Below are positions 48,063 through 56,366 of a DNA stretch of 64,000 nucleotides, piece by piece. A program made the position numbers and the translations under genes. Within the stretch, counting starts at the first letter, position 1, and each line of letters starts with the position of its first letter. Under the pieces are notes generated by a model. That model did no database searches. It had not been told where the DNA came from and saw only the letters and a program-made list of their open reading frames with translations. The stretch lies in NCBI GenBank assembly GCA_910587005.1, contig CAJULB010000003.1, forward strand, positions 252,589 through 316,588, given 5' to 3'. This DNA comes from an uncultured Christensenellaceae bacterium (lineage in GTDB: Bacteria > Bacillota > Clostridia > Christensenellales > Borkfalkiaceae).

Positions 48063-48656
48063 ATGATAGGTTATTTAAAAGGTAAAATTTTATCGCTCGG
48101 TACCGATACCGCCCTGATTGAAACGGCGGCGGGGGTCGGCTTCGAAGTGTTGCTGTCGGGCTCGGCTTTCAGCAAGCTTTCGGGTCAAAAGGAAGGCGAA
48201 GTATTTACATATATGCAGGTGCGCGAGGACGGGGTTTCGCTTTTCGGCTTTTCTTCTTCGGAAGAGAAAGAAATGTTTTTAAAGCTTATATCCGTTTCAA
48301 GCGTGGGGCCTAAAATGGGTATAACCGCGCTTTCGCAAATGAGCGCGGGCGACATTGCAACAGCAATTGCCACAAACGACGTAAAAAGGCTTTCCGCCGT
48401 AAAGGGAATGGGCAAAAAGACCGCCGAGCGCATTATTTTAGAGCTGAGAGAAAAGGTTTCCGCAGTTGCCGCGCAATCGGTTGCTGGCGAGGCTGTGCCC
48501 GCGGTGCAGATTTCCGCAAGCGACGAGGATGCGGTTGTCGCGCTTATGACGCTCGGATTTACCCGCAGTGAAAGCGTAAAGGCAATTTCGCGCGCCCGCG
48601 CAAACGGCGCAAAAGAGATTGAGGATATTATTCGGCTTGCATTGCAGGGAATGTAG
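48063..48656 (+). CDS. ruvA: Holliday junction branch migration protein RuvA
   Basis: A 197-residue RuvA: N-terminal OB fold ('MIGYLKGKILSLGTDTALIETAAGVGFEV'), the helix-hairpin-helix region ('LISVSSVGPKMGITALSQM' and 'LSAVKGMGKKTAERIILELREK') and a C-terminal RuvB-contacting three-helix domain ('DAVVALMTLGFTRSESVKAI'). It binds four-way junctions and loads RuvB. It follows ruvC by 18 bases and precedes ruvB by 19, in the same operon. Confidence 0.97.
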   Translation: MIGYLKGKILSLGTDTALIETAAGVGFEVLLSGSAFSKLSGQKEGEVFTYMQVREDGVSLFGFSSSEEKEMFLKLISVSSVGPKMGITALSQMSAGDIATAIATNDVKRLSAVKGMGKKTAERIILELREKVSAVAAQSVAGEAVPAVQISASDEDAVVALMTLGFTRSESVKAISRARANGAKEIEDIIRLALQGM

Positions 48657-48675
48657 TATATAAAAGGTAATTTAA

Positions 48676-49755
48676 ATGTTTTTTGACGACGAAGAAGAGG
48701 AATACGTAGCCGAGGACGACAGACTTGTGCAAAGCACCAAGGGCGAGTACGATATAGAAGAAAACGTGCTCCGTCCCAAAACGCTTGACGGTTACGTCGG
48801 ACAAAGCAAGGTTAAAGAAAATTTAAAAGTATATATGAACGCCGCAAAACAGCGCGGAGAGGTTTTGGAGCACGTGCTTTTGTACGGGGCGCCCGGTTTG
48901 GGTAAAACCACGCTTGCGCATATAATCGCGGGCGAAATGGGCGGACAGTTAAAGCTTACAAGCGCGCCCGCAATAGAGCGCGGCGGCGATTTGGCGGCAA
49001 TACTCACCAACCTTAACGAGGGCGACGTTTTATTCATTGACGAAATTCACCGCCTTAACCACAGCGTTGAGGAAATTTTGTATTCCGCAATGGAAGATTA
49101 CGCGCTGGATATTATCGTCGGCAAGGGGCCGAGCGCGCGCAATATCCGCTTTTCCCTTAAAAAATTCACGCTTATCGGCGCAACAACGCGCGCGGGAATG
49201 ATTGCAAACCCTTTGCGCGACAGGTTCGGTATAATCTGCCGACTTGAAATGTACACCCCCGACGAGCTGAAAGATATAGTTTTAAGAAGCGCGCGCACCC
49301 TCGGCATAGCAATAGAGGACGAAGCCGCGGCGGAGGTGGCAAAGCGCTCGCGCGGAACCCCCCGAATCGCAAACCGCCTTTTAAAGCGCGTGCGCGACTT
49401 TTCAACCATAAACAACAACCCCGCGGTGACTATTGCGGACGCAAAATACGCGCTTTCCAAAATGGAAGTGGACGAGCTGGGGCTTGATTACGTTGACAGA
49501 GCGCTTCTCCGCGCAATGGTCGAAAAATTCGACGGTAAGCCCGTGGGGCTTGAAACGCTTGCCGCAACCATAAACGAGGACGCGGGCACAATCGAGGACG
49601 TTTACGAGCCGTATTTGCTTCAACTCGGCTTTATTGCAAGAACTCCGCGCGGCAGAATGATACTCCGCGGAGGATACGAGCATCTCGGTTTTAAAATGAC
49701 GGAAAAACAGCGTGCGCAGATTTCGATATTCGACAGCAGTGAAAACAACGATTGA
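48676..49755 (+). CDS. ruvB: Holliday junction branch migration helicase RuvB
   Basis: A 359-residue AAA+ motor. Walker A is 'GAPGLGKTT' at 71-79, Walker B 'LFIDEIHR' near 119-126, sensor 1 'IGATTRAG' and the arginine finger in 'LRDRFGI', with a C-terminal winged helix ('FIARTPRGRMIL'). The N-terminus has an acidic ~25-residue extension. It drives branch migration with RuvA. It ends 1 base before the queA ATG. Confidence 0.97.
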   Translation: MFFDDEEEEYVAEDDRLVQSTKGEYDIEENVLRPKTLDGYVGQSKVKENLKVYMNAAKQRGEVLEHVLLYGAPGLGKTTLAHIIAGEMGGQLKLTSAPAIERGGDLAAILTNLNEGDVLFIDEIHRLNHSVEEILYSAMEDYALDIIVGKGPSARNIRFSLKKFTLIGATTRAGMIANPLRDRFGIICRLEMYTPDELKDIVLRSARTLGIAIEDEAAAEVAKRSRGTPRIANRLLKRVRDFSTINNNPAVTIADAKYALSKMEVDELGLDYVDRALLRAMVEKFDGKPVGLETLAATINEDAGTIEDVYEPYLLQLGFIARTPRGRMILRGGYEHLGFKMTEKQRAQISIFDSSENND

Positions 49756-49756
49756 T

Positions 49757-50782
49757 ATGCAGTACAAAAAAAGTGATTTTTATTACGGGCTTCCCGAAGA
49801 GCTGATTGCGCAGACCCCCGCGGAACCGCGCGACAGTTCAAGACTGCTTGTCTATAACAGGGCAAGCGGACTGACGGAACACAGAATTTTCAAAGACATA
49901 ACCGAATATCTGCACGCGGGCGACGTGCTTGTAGTAAACAATACAAAGGTTTTGCCCGCAAGGCTTTACGCGCATACCGAAAACGGCGGTGCGGTGGAAG
50001 TGCTTTTGCTAAAACGGCTCAACAAAGACGAGTGGGAAGTGCTTGTAAAACCGGGCAAAAAATGCACGGCAGGCAAAAAACTGATAATTTCTGACGAGCT
50101 TTCGCTTACCGTAACGGGAATAACCGACAGCGGCGAGCGCATAGTTAAGTTTGCCTATAAAGGAGTTTTTGAAGAAATAATCGAACGGCTCGGCACAATG
50201 CCGCTTCCGCCTTATATCAAAACGAAGTTGCAGGATAAGGACAGGTATCAGACGGTTTATGCAAAAACGGACGGTTCAGCCGCCGCGCCGACGGCGGGCT
50301 TGCATTTTACGCCCGAGCTTTTGGAAAAACTACGCGGTGCGGGCGTCGAAATTGCCGAAGTTCTGCTTCACGTAGGGCTGGGAACTTTCCGCCCCGTCAA
50401 GGAAGATATAATTACCGACCACAAAATGCACTCCGAATATTACGAAGTAAGCGAAAAATCGGCGGAAATAATAAATAAGGCGAAGCGCGAGGGCAGACGT
50501 GTTATTGCGGTTGGAACTACTTCCGTGCGCACTCTTGAAAGCGTTGCGGACGAAAACGGTTTTTTAAAGCCTTGCAGCGGAAACACGCAGATTTTTATTT
50601 ATCCGCCATATAAATTCAAATGCGTGGACGCGCTTATAACAAATTTTCATTTGCCCGAAAGCACGCTTATTATGCTTGTCGCGGCGCTTACCGGCAGAGA
50701 GCAAATTTTGTCGCTGTACGAAACGGCGGTTAAGGAAAAGTATCGCTTTTTCTCGTTCGGCGACGCGATGATGGTCTTATAA
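49757..50782 (+). CDS. queA: S-adenosylmethionine:tRNA ribosyltransferase-isomerase
   Basis: A 341-residue QueA. It starts 'MQYKKSDFYYGLPEELIAQTP' and contains 'DVLVVNNTKVLPARLYA', 'GSAAAPTAGLHFT' and 'ALITNFHLPESTLIMLV'. It converts preQ1 in tRNA to epoxyqueuosine. The ATG at 49757 is right after the ruvB stop and gives the family start; a longer frame from 49712 lies inside ruvB. It makes a functional pair with tgt downstream. Confidence 0.97.
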   Translation: MQYKKSDFYYGLPEELIAQTPAEPRDSSRLLVYNRASGLTEHRIFKDITEYLHAGDVLVVNNTKVLPARLYAHTENGGAVEVLLLKRLNKDEWEVLVKPGKKCTAGKKLIISDELSLTVTGITDSGERIVKFAYKGVFEEIIERLGTMPLPPYIKTKLQDKDRYQTVYAKTDGSAAAPTAGLHFTPELLEKLRGAGVEIAEVLLHVGLGTFRPVKEDIITDHKMHSEYYEVSEKSAEIINKAKREGRRVIAVGTTSVRTLESVADENGFLKPCSGNTQIFIYPPYKFKCVDALITNFHLPESTLIMLVAALTGREQILSLYETAVKEKYRFFSFGDAMMVL

Positions 50783-50940
50783 CCGTCAAAATACGGCGTT
50801 GCGCTGCGGCAACCCTCAGTCATTTACGCTAAGTAAACTCCTTCGGGTTTTCCTCGCGCGTCTTGTCTTTCTCGGTGCTAAGTCCCTCATATCCTGTCTC
50901 CCTTGCAAATACGGGATGCTATGCTTATTATTTAATAATT

Positions 50941-52056
50941 ATGAAAAATTTTTCTTACGAAATTCAGCACATCGATAAATACACGGGGGCGCGCGCGGGC
51001 GTTTTTCATACTCCGCACGGCGACATTTTAACCCCCGTATATATGCCCGTAGGCACACAAGCCACGGTTAAAGGAATGTACCCGCGCGATTTGAAGGAAG
51101 CGGGCTCGCAGATTATACTTTCCAACACCTATCATTTGTATCTCCGTCCCGGCGACGGGCTTGTTAAAAAAGCCGGCGGTCTGCACAAATTTATGAACTG
51201 GGACAGACCGATTTTGACGGACAGCGGCGGGTTTCAGGTTTTTTCTTTGACAAAACTGAATAAAATCCGTGACGAAGGGGTATATTTCAATTCGCATATA
51301 GACGGTTCAGCGCACTTGTTCACGCCTGAAAAGGTTATGTCTGTTGAGGAAAATCTCGGCGCGGATATAATTATGCAGTTAGACCAGTGCAGCGAGTACG
51401 GCTATACGCACTCTCAGTCGGAGCTTGCTATGGAACGCACGTATTCTTGGCTGAAACGCTGTGCAGATGCAAAAACGCGTGACGACCAGGCGCTGTTTCC
51501 CATAGTTCAGGGCAATATGTACGACGATTTGCGTATGGAAAGCCTGCGCCGGGCAAAGCCGTTTGCCGTAGACGGAATAGCCATAGGCGGACTTTCGGTA
51601 GGCGAGCCTAAAAGCAGAATGTACGAAATTTTAGAACTCATACGCCCCGAACTGCCCGAAAGCGTGCCCAGATATTTAATGGGGGTAGGCAGTCCGGACT
51701 GTCTAATAGAGGGCGTAAAACGCGGAGTGGATATGTTTGACTGCGTATTGGCAACGCGCATTGCCCGTAACGGAACGGCTTTCACCTCCAAAGGCAAAAC
51801 GGTTGTGCGCAACGCAAAATATGCCGAGGACTTTACGCCGCTGGACGAAAAGTGTAATTGCTATTGCTGTAAAAACTATACAAAAGCGTATTTGCGCCAC
51901 GAAATCAACGTTGGCGAAATGATTTCTTCAATGCTGTTAAGTCTGCACAATATAACGTTTTTGCATAAGCTTATGGCGGATATGCGCGAAGCGATTTTTG
52001 CAGACAGCCTTAACGATTTTGCGGAAAAGTTCTATTCGGATTACGGCAGAGATTAA
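50941..52056 (+). CDS. tgt: tRNA-guanine transglycosylase
   Basis: A 371-residue TGT. Catalytic and substrate pieces are 'ILTDSGGFQVFSL' and 'GIAIGGLSVGEP'; the second catalytic aspartate lies in 'VDMFDCVLATRIARNGTAF'. The zinc site is the 'KCNCYCCKNYTKAYLRHEI' region (three Cys and a His). It exchanges guanine-34 for preQ1 in tRNA. The ATG at 50941 gives the family start. The ~158 bases before it (50783-50940) hold no gene that I can support; there is no ribosome binding site near the ATG, and 'taataattatg' would suit a start close to transcription initiation. Confidence 0.96.
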   Translation: MKNFSYEIQHIDKYTGARAGVFHTPHGDILTPVYMPVGTQATVKGMYPRDLKEAGSQIILSNTYHLYLRPGDGLVKKAGGLHKFMNWDRPILTDSGGFQVFSLTKLNKIRDEGVYFNSHIDGSAHLFTPEKVMSVEENLGADIIMQLDQCSEYGYTHSQSELAMERTYSWLKRCADAKTRDDQALFPIVQGNMYDDLRMESLRRAKPFAVDGIAIGGLSVGEPKSRMYEILELIRPELPESVPRYLMGVGSPDCLIEGVKRGVDMFDCVLATRIARNGTAFTSKGKTVVRNAKYAEDFTPLDEKCNCYCCKNYTKAYLRHEINVGEMISSMLLSLHNITFLHKLMADMREAIFADSLNDFAEKFYSDYGRD

Positions 52057-52187
52057 AAAACAGCCGCTGCTTGCGCAATTTGTGTGAAAGTTGGGTGCAA
52101 AAACCTAAAACTGCTTAAAATTGCTTGCAAAACAAATTAAAAACAATTATATTTATATAGATAAAAATTGAACGGAGTTTAAATAAT

Positions 52188-52664
52188 ATGATATATTCTT
52201 TACTTGAAGGCGAAGGCGGAAGCAACGCGGCAAGCGGGTACGGCAACTGGATAATGCTTGCAATTCTTGCGGTTTTGATTGTGGTTGTAGTCGTTATGTA
52301 CGTGCTCGGCAACAAAAAACGCAAAAAGCAGGAACAGGACGCAAAAGACCTTATCAATGCGGTCAAGCCTGGCAATAAAGTTAAAACTATCGGCGGTATT
52401 TGCGGTATTGTTGTTGAAGTGGACGACGAGGAAAACACTTTCGTTCTCGAAACGGGTACCGAGCTTTCCGGCAAAAGCTTTATAAAATTCGACAGACAGG
52501 CTATCTATCAGACAGACGCGGTAGTCGAAAAGCCCGACGCTAACGTAACCGTAACCGAAGAAACTGCTAACGAAACGGCCGAAGCGCCCGCGGAAACTAC
52601 CGAAACGGCAGAAACGGTTGAAGAAGCGCCCGCAACGGAAGAAACTCCCGCAGACAACAATTAA
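52188..52664 (+). CDS. yajC: Preprotein translocase subunit YajC
   Basis: A 158-residue single-pass protein: membrane segment near 20-42 ('IMLAILAVLIVVVVVMYVLG'), then the YajC domain with 'KKRKKQEQDAKDLINAVKPGNKVKTIGGICGIVVEVD'. The C-terminal ~45 residues are an unusual repetitive tail of Thr, Glu and Ala (repeats like 'ETAEAPAETTETAE'). YajC is associated with SecDF-YidC at the Sec translocon. 'cggag' lies upstream. Position after tgt and before secDF is the standard order. Confidence 0.95.
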   Translation: MIYSLLEGEGGSNAASGYGNWIMLAILAVLIVVVVVMYVLGNKKRKKQEQDAKDLINAVKPGNKVKTIGGICGIVVEVDDEENTFVLETGTELSGKSFIKFDRQAIYQTDAVVEKPDANVTVTEETANETAEAPAETTETAETVEEAPATEETPADNN

Positions 52665-52712
52665 TAAAGTTTGTCCTGCAATTAAAGCAAATTAAATTAT
52701 AATTTCAAAAAT

Positions 52713-52742
52713 CTCCGCATAGATTATAGCGGAGGTTTTTTT
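52713..52742 (+). terminator. Terminator hairpin that includes the Shine-Dalgarno site of the next gene
   Basis: 'aatctccgc' / 'gcggaggtt' (about 52710-52718 / 52729-52737) followed by T's. The 3' arm contains GGAGG (52731-52735), 7 bases before the ATG at 52743. Confidence 0.75.
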
Positions 52743-53111
52743 ATGCGAACTAATATTTTTCAGGTTTTAAAAGCGGTGCTTGCGTCCGTGCTGATTTCGC
52801 TTGCGTTCGTGCTTGTGTTCACGCTTATAATTCAGCTTTTTTCACTGCCGATGAACGTAGTCAAGCCCGTTAATCAGGTTTTTAAAATACTTTCGATTAT
52901 TGCTGGCGGTCTGATATTTATACGAGGTGAAAAGGGACTTGTCAAAGGGCTGATATACGGAGTTATCGCCGTTTTGCTTACATATCTGCTGTTCGGACTT
53001 ATTTCTCTTTCGCTTACCATCTCGTGGAAATTTATAATCGAGGTGCTTTTGGGCGCGGTCGCGGGCGGCGTTACGGGCATAATAGCGGTAAATATCAAAA
53101 AGAACGCCTGA
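52743..53111 (+). CDS. TIGR04086 family membrane protein
   Basis: A 122-residue protein with four membrane segments (about 9-32, 45-61, 68-91 and 97-116) and basic ends, matching the TIGR04086 family, which in Clostridia sits between yajC and the SCIFF genes. Its function is unknown; a link to export is inferred only from position. Its ribosome binding site is in the stem of a hairpin that directly precedes the start codon, so translation may be controlled by that structure. Confidence 0.85.
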   Translation: MRTNIFQVLKAVLASVLISLAFVLVFTLIIQLFSLPMNVVKPVNQVFKILSIIAGGLIFIRGEKGLVKGLIYGVIAVLLTYLLFGLISLSLTISWKFIIEVLLGAVAGGVTGIIAVNIKKNA

Positions 53112-53126
53112 AACGCGTTAATTTGC

Positions 53127-53155
53127 TTGCATTTTTACATTCCTTAATCTATAAT
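53127..53155 (+). promoter_or_regulatory. Promoter of the SCIFF genes
   Basis: TTGCAT (53127-53132), 17-base spacer, TATAAT (53150-53155). Confidence 0.7.
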
Positions 53156-53185
53156 TAAAAAAAAGAGATTTCAAGGAGAATAAAA

Positions 53186-53344
53186 ATGATTAAGACTATC
53201 GCTAAACCCGCTGAAAAGAAAGTTACAGGCTGCGGCGAATGCAGAAGCACGTGCCAGTCGGCTTGCAAAACGAGTTGCACGGTCGGCAATCAGAGCTGTG
53301 AAAGAATCACCCGCGAGCAGAACCCCGAAAAGCAGGGCAAATAA
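53186..53344 (+). CDS. scfA: SCIFF peptide (six-cysteine ranthipeptide precursor)
   Basis: A 52-residue peptide with six cysteines at 16, 19, 23, 27, 31 and 38 ('GCGECRSTCQSACKTSC' then 'NQSCERITREQN'), the 'six cysteines in forty-five residues' precursor found in nearly all Clostridia. The partner radical-SAM enzyme makes thioether links from cysteine sulfur to other residues; in studied cases the link forms at a Thr in the core. A quorum or stress signalling role has been suggested for the family but is not established. 'aaggag' lies 7 bases before the ATG. It is too short for many gene finders. Confidence 0.95.
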   Translation: MIKTIAKPAEKKVTGCGECRSTCQSACKTSCTVGNQSCERITREQNPEKQGK

Positions 53345-53374
53345 TATATAAAAAGGGTTAAAAGTGCCCGTATA

Positions 53375-53400
53375 AAGGAGCAGAATATTCTCTGCTCCTT
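53375..53400 (+). terminator. Hairpin between the SCIFF peptide and its maturase
   Basis: Perfect 10-base arms 'aaggagcaga' (53375-53384) and 'tctgctcctt' (53391-53400) with a 6-base loop but only a weak T stretch, so probably a partial terminator or mRNA-stabilising stem that makes more peptide than enzyme. Confidence 0.7.
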
Positions 53401-53413
53401 AAATTTCGTTAAA

Positions 53414-54742
53414 ATGATACACGTTTTTAACTATAAAGATAAAAATTACATATATGATTCGGGCAGCGGAAGCTTGCACGAGTGCGATAAACAAACTGCC
53501 GATTACGTCAAATTCGCGTACGAAAAAATCGGTGAAAAGCCGAATATTTCCGCCGAAAAAATCGCCGAAATAGAAAGCGATTTGTCAGAGCTTAAAAAAC
53601 AGGGACTGTTTTTAAAGGAAGAAGTAAGCGCTTATCCGTTGAAATCGGCCGAAATAAAGGCGCTTTGTCTGCATATCTGTCACGATTGCAACCTGCGTTG
53701 CCGTTATTGCTTTGCGGACGAGGGAGCATACCATTCCGAACGCGAGTTTATGAGCGAGCAAACAGCAAAAAAGGCGATTGATTTCCTTATAAAAAACAGC
53801 GGAAACAGAAAGGTTCTGGAAGTGGACTTTTTCGGCGGCGAGCCGTTAATGTGCCTGCAAACGATAAAAAACGTCGTTGCGTATGCGCGTGAGGAGGCTG
53901 ACAAGGTCGGCAAAAAGTTTCTTTTTACCACAACCACAAACGCGCTTTTGCTTGACGACGACGCGATAGACTTTTTCAACCGCGAAATGGAAAACGTTGT
54001 TTTAAGCCTTGACGGAAGAAAGGAAGTGCACGACGCTATCCGAAAGACCAAAAACGGCAAGGGCAGTTTTGATTTCGTTATAGAAAATATCAAAAAATTC
54101 GTGCGCTCTCGCGGGGATAAAAGCTATTATGTGCGCGGAACGTTTACGGCTAAAAATCTCGATTTTTCCAAGGATGTTATCTTCCTTGCGGAAAACGGAT
54201 TTGACAGCATTTCTATGGAGCCGGTGGTTACGGCAATAGACGATTTGGCTATAAAGAAGGAGCACCTTCCCGAAATCTGCGCCGAATACGAAAATCTTTG
54301 CGATAAATATCTTGAAAAGCACGAAAAAGGCGAGGGCTTCAACTTTTTCCACTTTAACGTGGATTTGGAAGGCGGGGTGTGCTTGCAGAAAAAGGTTTCC
54401 GCATGCGGCGCGGGCAACGAGTATTTTTCCGTCGTTCCCAACGGCGATATTTATCCCTGCCACCAGTTTGCGGGCGATAAAAGCTTTTATATGGGCAACG
54501 TTTTCGAAGGTGTTCTTGATAAAAGCATAAGGGACAAGTTTGCGTCATCCTGTCTTTTTACCAGAGAGGACTGCGGTAATTGCTTTGCAAAGTTTATTTG
54601 CAGCGGCGGATGTTCGGCTAACAATTACTATTACGAGGGCGATATGAACAAGCCCTATAAAGTGACGTGCGAAATGATGAAAAAACGCATTGAATGCGGT
54701 ATGCACGTGCTTGCAAGTAAAAAACAGCATAAAAAAATATAA
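53414..54742 (+). CDS. scfB: SCIFF peptide maturase (radical SAM/SPASM, thioether-forming)
   Basis: A 442-residue radical-SAM peptide-modifying enzyme. An N-terminal recognition region (about 1-80) is followed by the cluster motif C92-x3-C96-x2-C99 in 'CHDCNLRCRYCF', then 'EVDFFGGEPLMCLQTIKN', and a SPASM region with cysteines in 'SACGAGNEY', 'YPCHQFAG' and 'CLFTREDCGNCFAKFICSGGCSAN' that bind two auxiliary clusters. It cross-links the SCIFF peptide encoded just upstream. No ribosome binding site is seen directly before the ATG, which together with the hairpin suggests low expression relative to the peptide. Confidence 0.96.
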   Translation: MIHVFNYKDKNYIYDSGSGSLHECDKQTADYVKFAYEKIGEKPNISAEKIAEIESDLSELKKQGLFLKEEVSAYPLKSAEIKALCLHICHDCNLRCRYCFADEGAYHSEREFMSEQTAKKAIDFLIKNSGNRKVLEVDFFGGEPLMCLQTIKNVVAYAREEADKVGKKFLFTTTTNALLLDDDAIDFFNREMENVVLSLDGRKEVHDAIRKTKNGKGSFDFVIENIKKFVRSRGDKSYYVRGTFTAKNLDFSKDVIFLAENGFDSISMEPVVTAIDDLAIKKEHLPEICAEYENLCDKYLEKHEKGEGFNFFHFNVDLEGGVCLQKKVSACGAGNEYFSVVPNGDIYPCHQFAGDKSFYMGNVFEGVLDKSIRDKFASSCLFTREDCGNCFAKFICSGGCSANNYYYEGDMNKPYKVTCEMMKKRIECGMHVLASKKQHKKI

Positions 54743-54789
54743 TTTGGCCGAATAATATTTTAAAATTGTTTTGATTAGCCGTAAAATTA

Positions 54790-54818
54790 TTGACTGATAA
54801 AAAATAATTTTATATAAT
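54790..54818 (+). promoter_or_regulatory. Promoter of secDF
   Basis: TTGACT (54790-54795), 17-base spacer, TATAAT (54813-54818). The ~65-base leader that follows has a small hairpin 'gtccgc'/'gcggac' (54847-54870) just before the 'caggag' ribosome binding site. Confidence 0.8.
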
Positions 54819-54887
54819 ATAGAAGTTAAAATTCAGGTTTTTCACCGTCCGCTTGCAATTTACCGCGGACATTAAACAGGAGTAAAG

Positions 54888-56366
54888 ATGAGCAAAGTCA
54901 AATCAGCGATAATTACAACGCTTTTCGTTATTGCAATCGTAGTGTTAGCGCTGTTCTCCACAGTATCATGGCCCGTAGCCGGTACCGACGGTACGGATAC
55001 GTTAAATTCTTTTGTCAGCAATATCCATTTAGGCGGCGATTTTACGGGCAACGCTTACGTTATGCTTTATCCCGAGGGCGTTATATCGGCGGCAGACTAC
55101 GACATCGTCGTTAAAGACAGCGAAAACGCGGATAAGGATAAGTACGAATCCAAATACGAGCCCCGCGGCGGCGTTTACGTTGATAAGGACAAGCTTGCCA
55201 ATGAAGATGAATTCAAAGCGAGCATTAAAAAAGACGCGGACGTGTTAAACGGCAGATTCGGCGGAAAAGAATATTCAAGCTATTCCGTTGCGTTAGAGGA
55301 CGAAGGCTACGCTATTAAAGTAACCGTTCCCACAAACAAAACCTACGTTCAGTACAAAAACGGCGGTTCGCTTACGGAAATCGAAAATACCTTTACCTAT
55401 CTTACAATGGACGGAGAGCTGACTTTAAGAAATTCTTCCACTTACGAAGGTTCTAAGTCGGTTTTGCCCTCTGTTAATGATAGGGCGGAAGACTGCTTTA
55501 AGGACGTCAACGTTTATTCTATGGCGGGCAACTATTTTGTAAGAATGATTTTTACGAAATCGGGGCTTGAAAAAATCAAATCCGTAGTCACAGAGGACGC
55601 CTCGGCGTATTTCTATATCGGCGAAACTTATTTAAACGGTTTCGATTTGACGAATGACGCGCTTTCGAATATATCCAACAACACATTGACATTAAATACA
55701 GGTAAGAGCGCCGCGCAGGATTACGCTATACTTTTAAACACTGCGATAAACGGAAAAACTCTTACAAATTCCTATAATAGCGATACGGCAAATTTGGGAA
55801 CGAATATGGTTGCCGTTACGCCGACCTTCGGCGAACATGCGGCGATTTATCTTTTCGTAGTATTGTTGCTGGCGCTTGTTGCGGCGATAGTATTCCCGTT
55901 TGTAAAATACAAAAAGCTCGGTTTTGTCTGCGCTATGGTAACGCTTATATACGCGCTTGCGCTTGTTTGCGCGGTTATGCTTATTGAAATTCAGATAACC
56001 GTTGCGGGCGCGCTTGCGGCTGTTTTAGGACTCGGCTTGCTTTTGTTCTCAAACTGCTTTGTGTTTGAAGCAATCAGAAAAGAAAGCTTGCTCGGCAGAA
56101 CGTTGCAGGCTTCCGTAAAGGCTGGATACAAAAAGACTTTATGGACCGTGCTTGATTTGCACATAATTTTACTTGCGGCTTCGCTTATGTTTGCGCTTAT
56201 CGGCGTGGGAGAGGTTGCTGCTTGCGGACTTGTATTCTTTATCGCAACAATCGCGTCTTACGTGCTGTATTGGTTTACGCGGTTTATGTGGTATGTAATA
56301 TCCGCGCCCGTAAAAGATAAATTCAAATTCTGCGGTTTCAAAAGGGAGGCGTATGATGAAGACTGA
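54888..56366 (+). CDS. secD: Protein translocase subunit SecD (divergent)
   Basis: A 492-residue SecD-like protein: first membrane segment near 8-28, a large extracytoplasmic region of about 300 residues (P1 domain; 'RMIFTKSGLEKI' and 'FYIGETYLNGFDLTN' in the expected order), then membrane segments from about 322 to 485. The usual SecD motif GLDLxGG near the first segment is changed to 'IHLGGDFTGN'. The terminal membrane bundle is also divergent, e.g. 'LLLFSNCFVFEAIRKE' where most SecD have a D-rich NVxIFERIKEE motif. Position between the SCIFF genes and secF-recJ and the overlap with the next gene support the call. It uses the proton gradient to pull exported proteins outward. Confidence 0.8.
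   Translation: MSKVKSAIITTLFVIAIVVLALFSTVSWPVAGTDGTDTLNSFVSNIHLGGDFTGNAYVMLYPEGVISAADYDIVVKDSENADKDKYESKYEPRGGVYVDKDKLANEDEFKASIKKDADVLNGRFGGKEYSSYSVALEDEGYAIKVTVPTNKTYVQYKNGGSLTEIENTFTYLTMDGELTLRNSSTYEGSKSVLPSVNDRAEDCFKDVNVYSMAGNYFVRMIFTKSGLEKIKSVVTEDASAYFYIGETYLNGFDLTNDALSNISNNTLTLNTGKSAAQDYAILLNTAINGKTLTNSYNSDTANLGTNMVAVTPTFGEHAAIYLFVVLLLALVAAIVFPFVKYKKLGFVCAMVTLIYALALVCAVMLIEIQITVAGALAAVLGLGLLLFSNCFVFEAIRKESLLGRTLQASVKAGYKKTLWTVLDLHIILLAASLMFALIGVGEVAACGLVFFIATIASYVLYWFTRFMWYVISAPVKDKFKFCGFKREAYDED

Noticed and set aside
50783..50940. Possible small gene or RNA in the gap before tgt
   Set aside because: The pyrimidine-rich sequence gives only a frame-extended tgt start, with no convincing hairpin, promoter or conserved RNA motif that I can identify.
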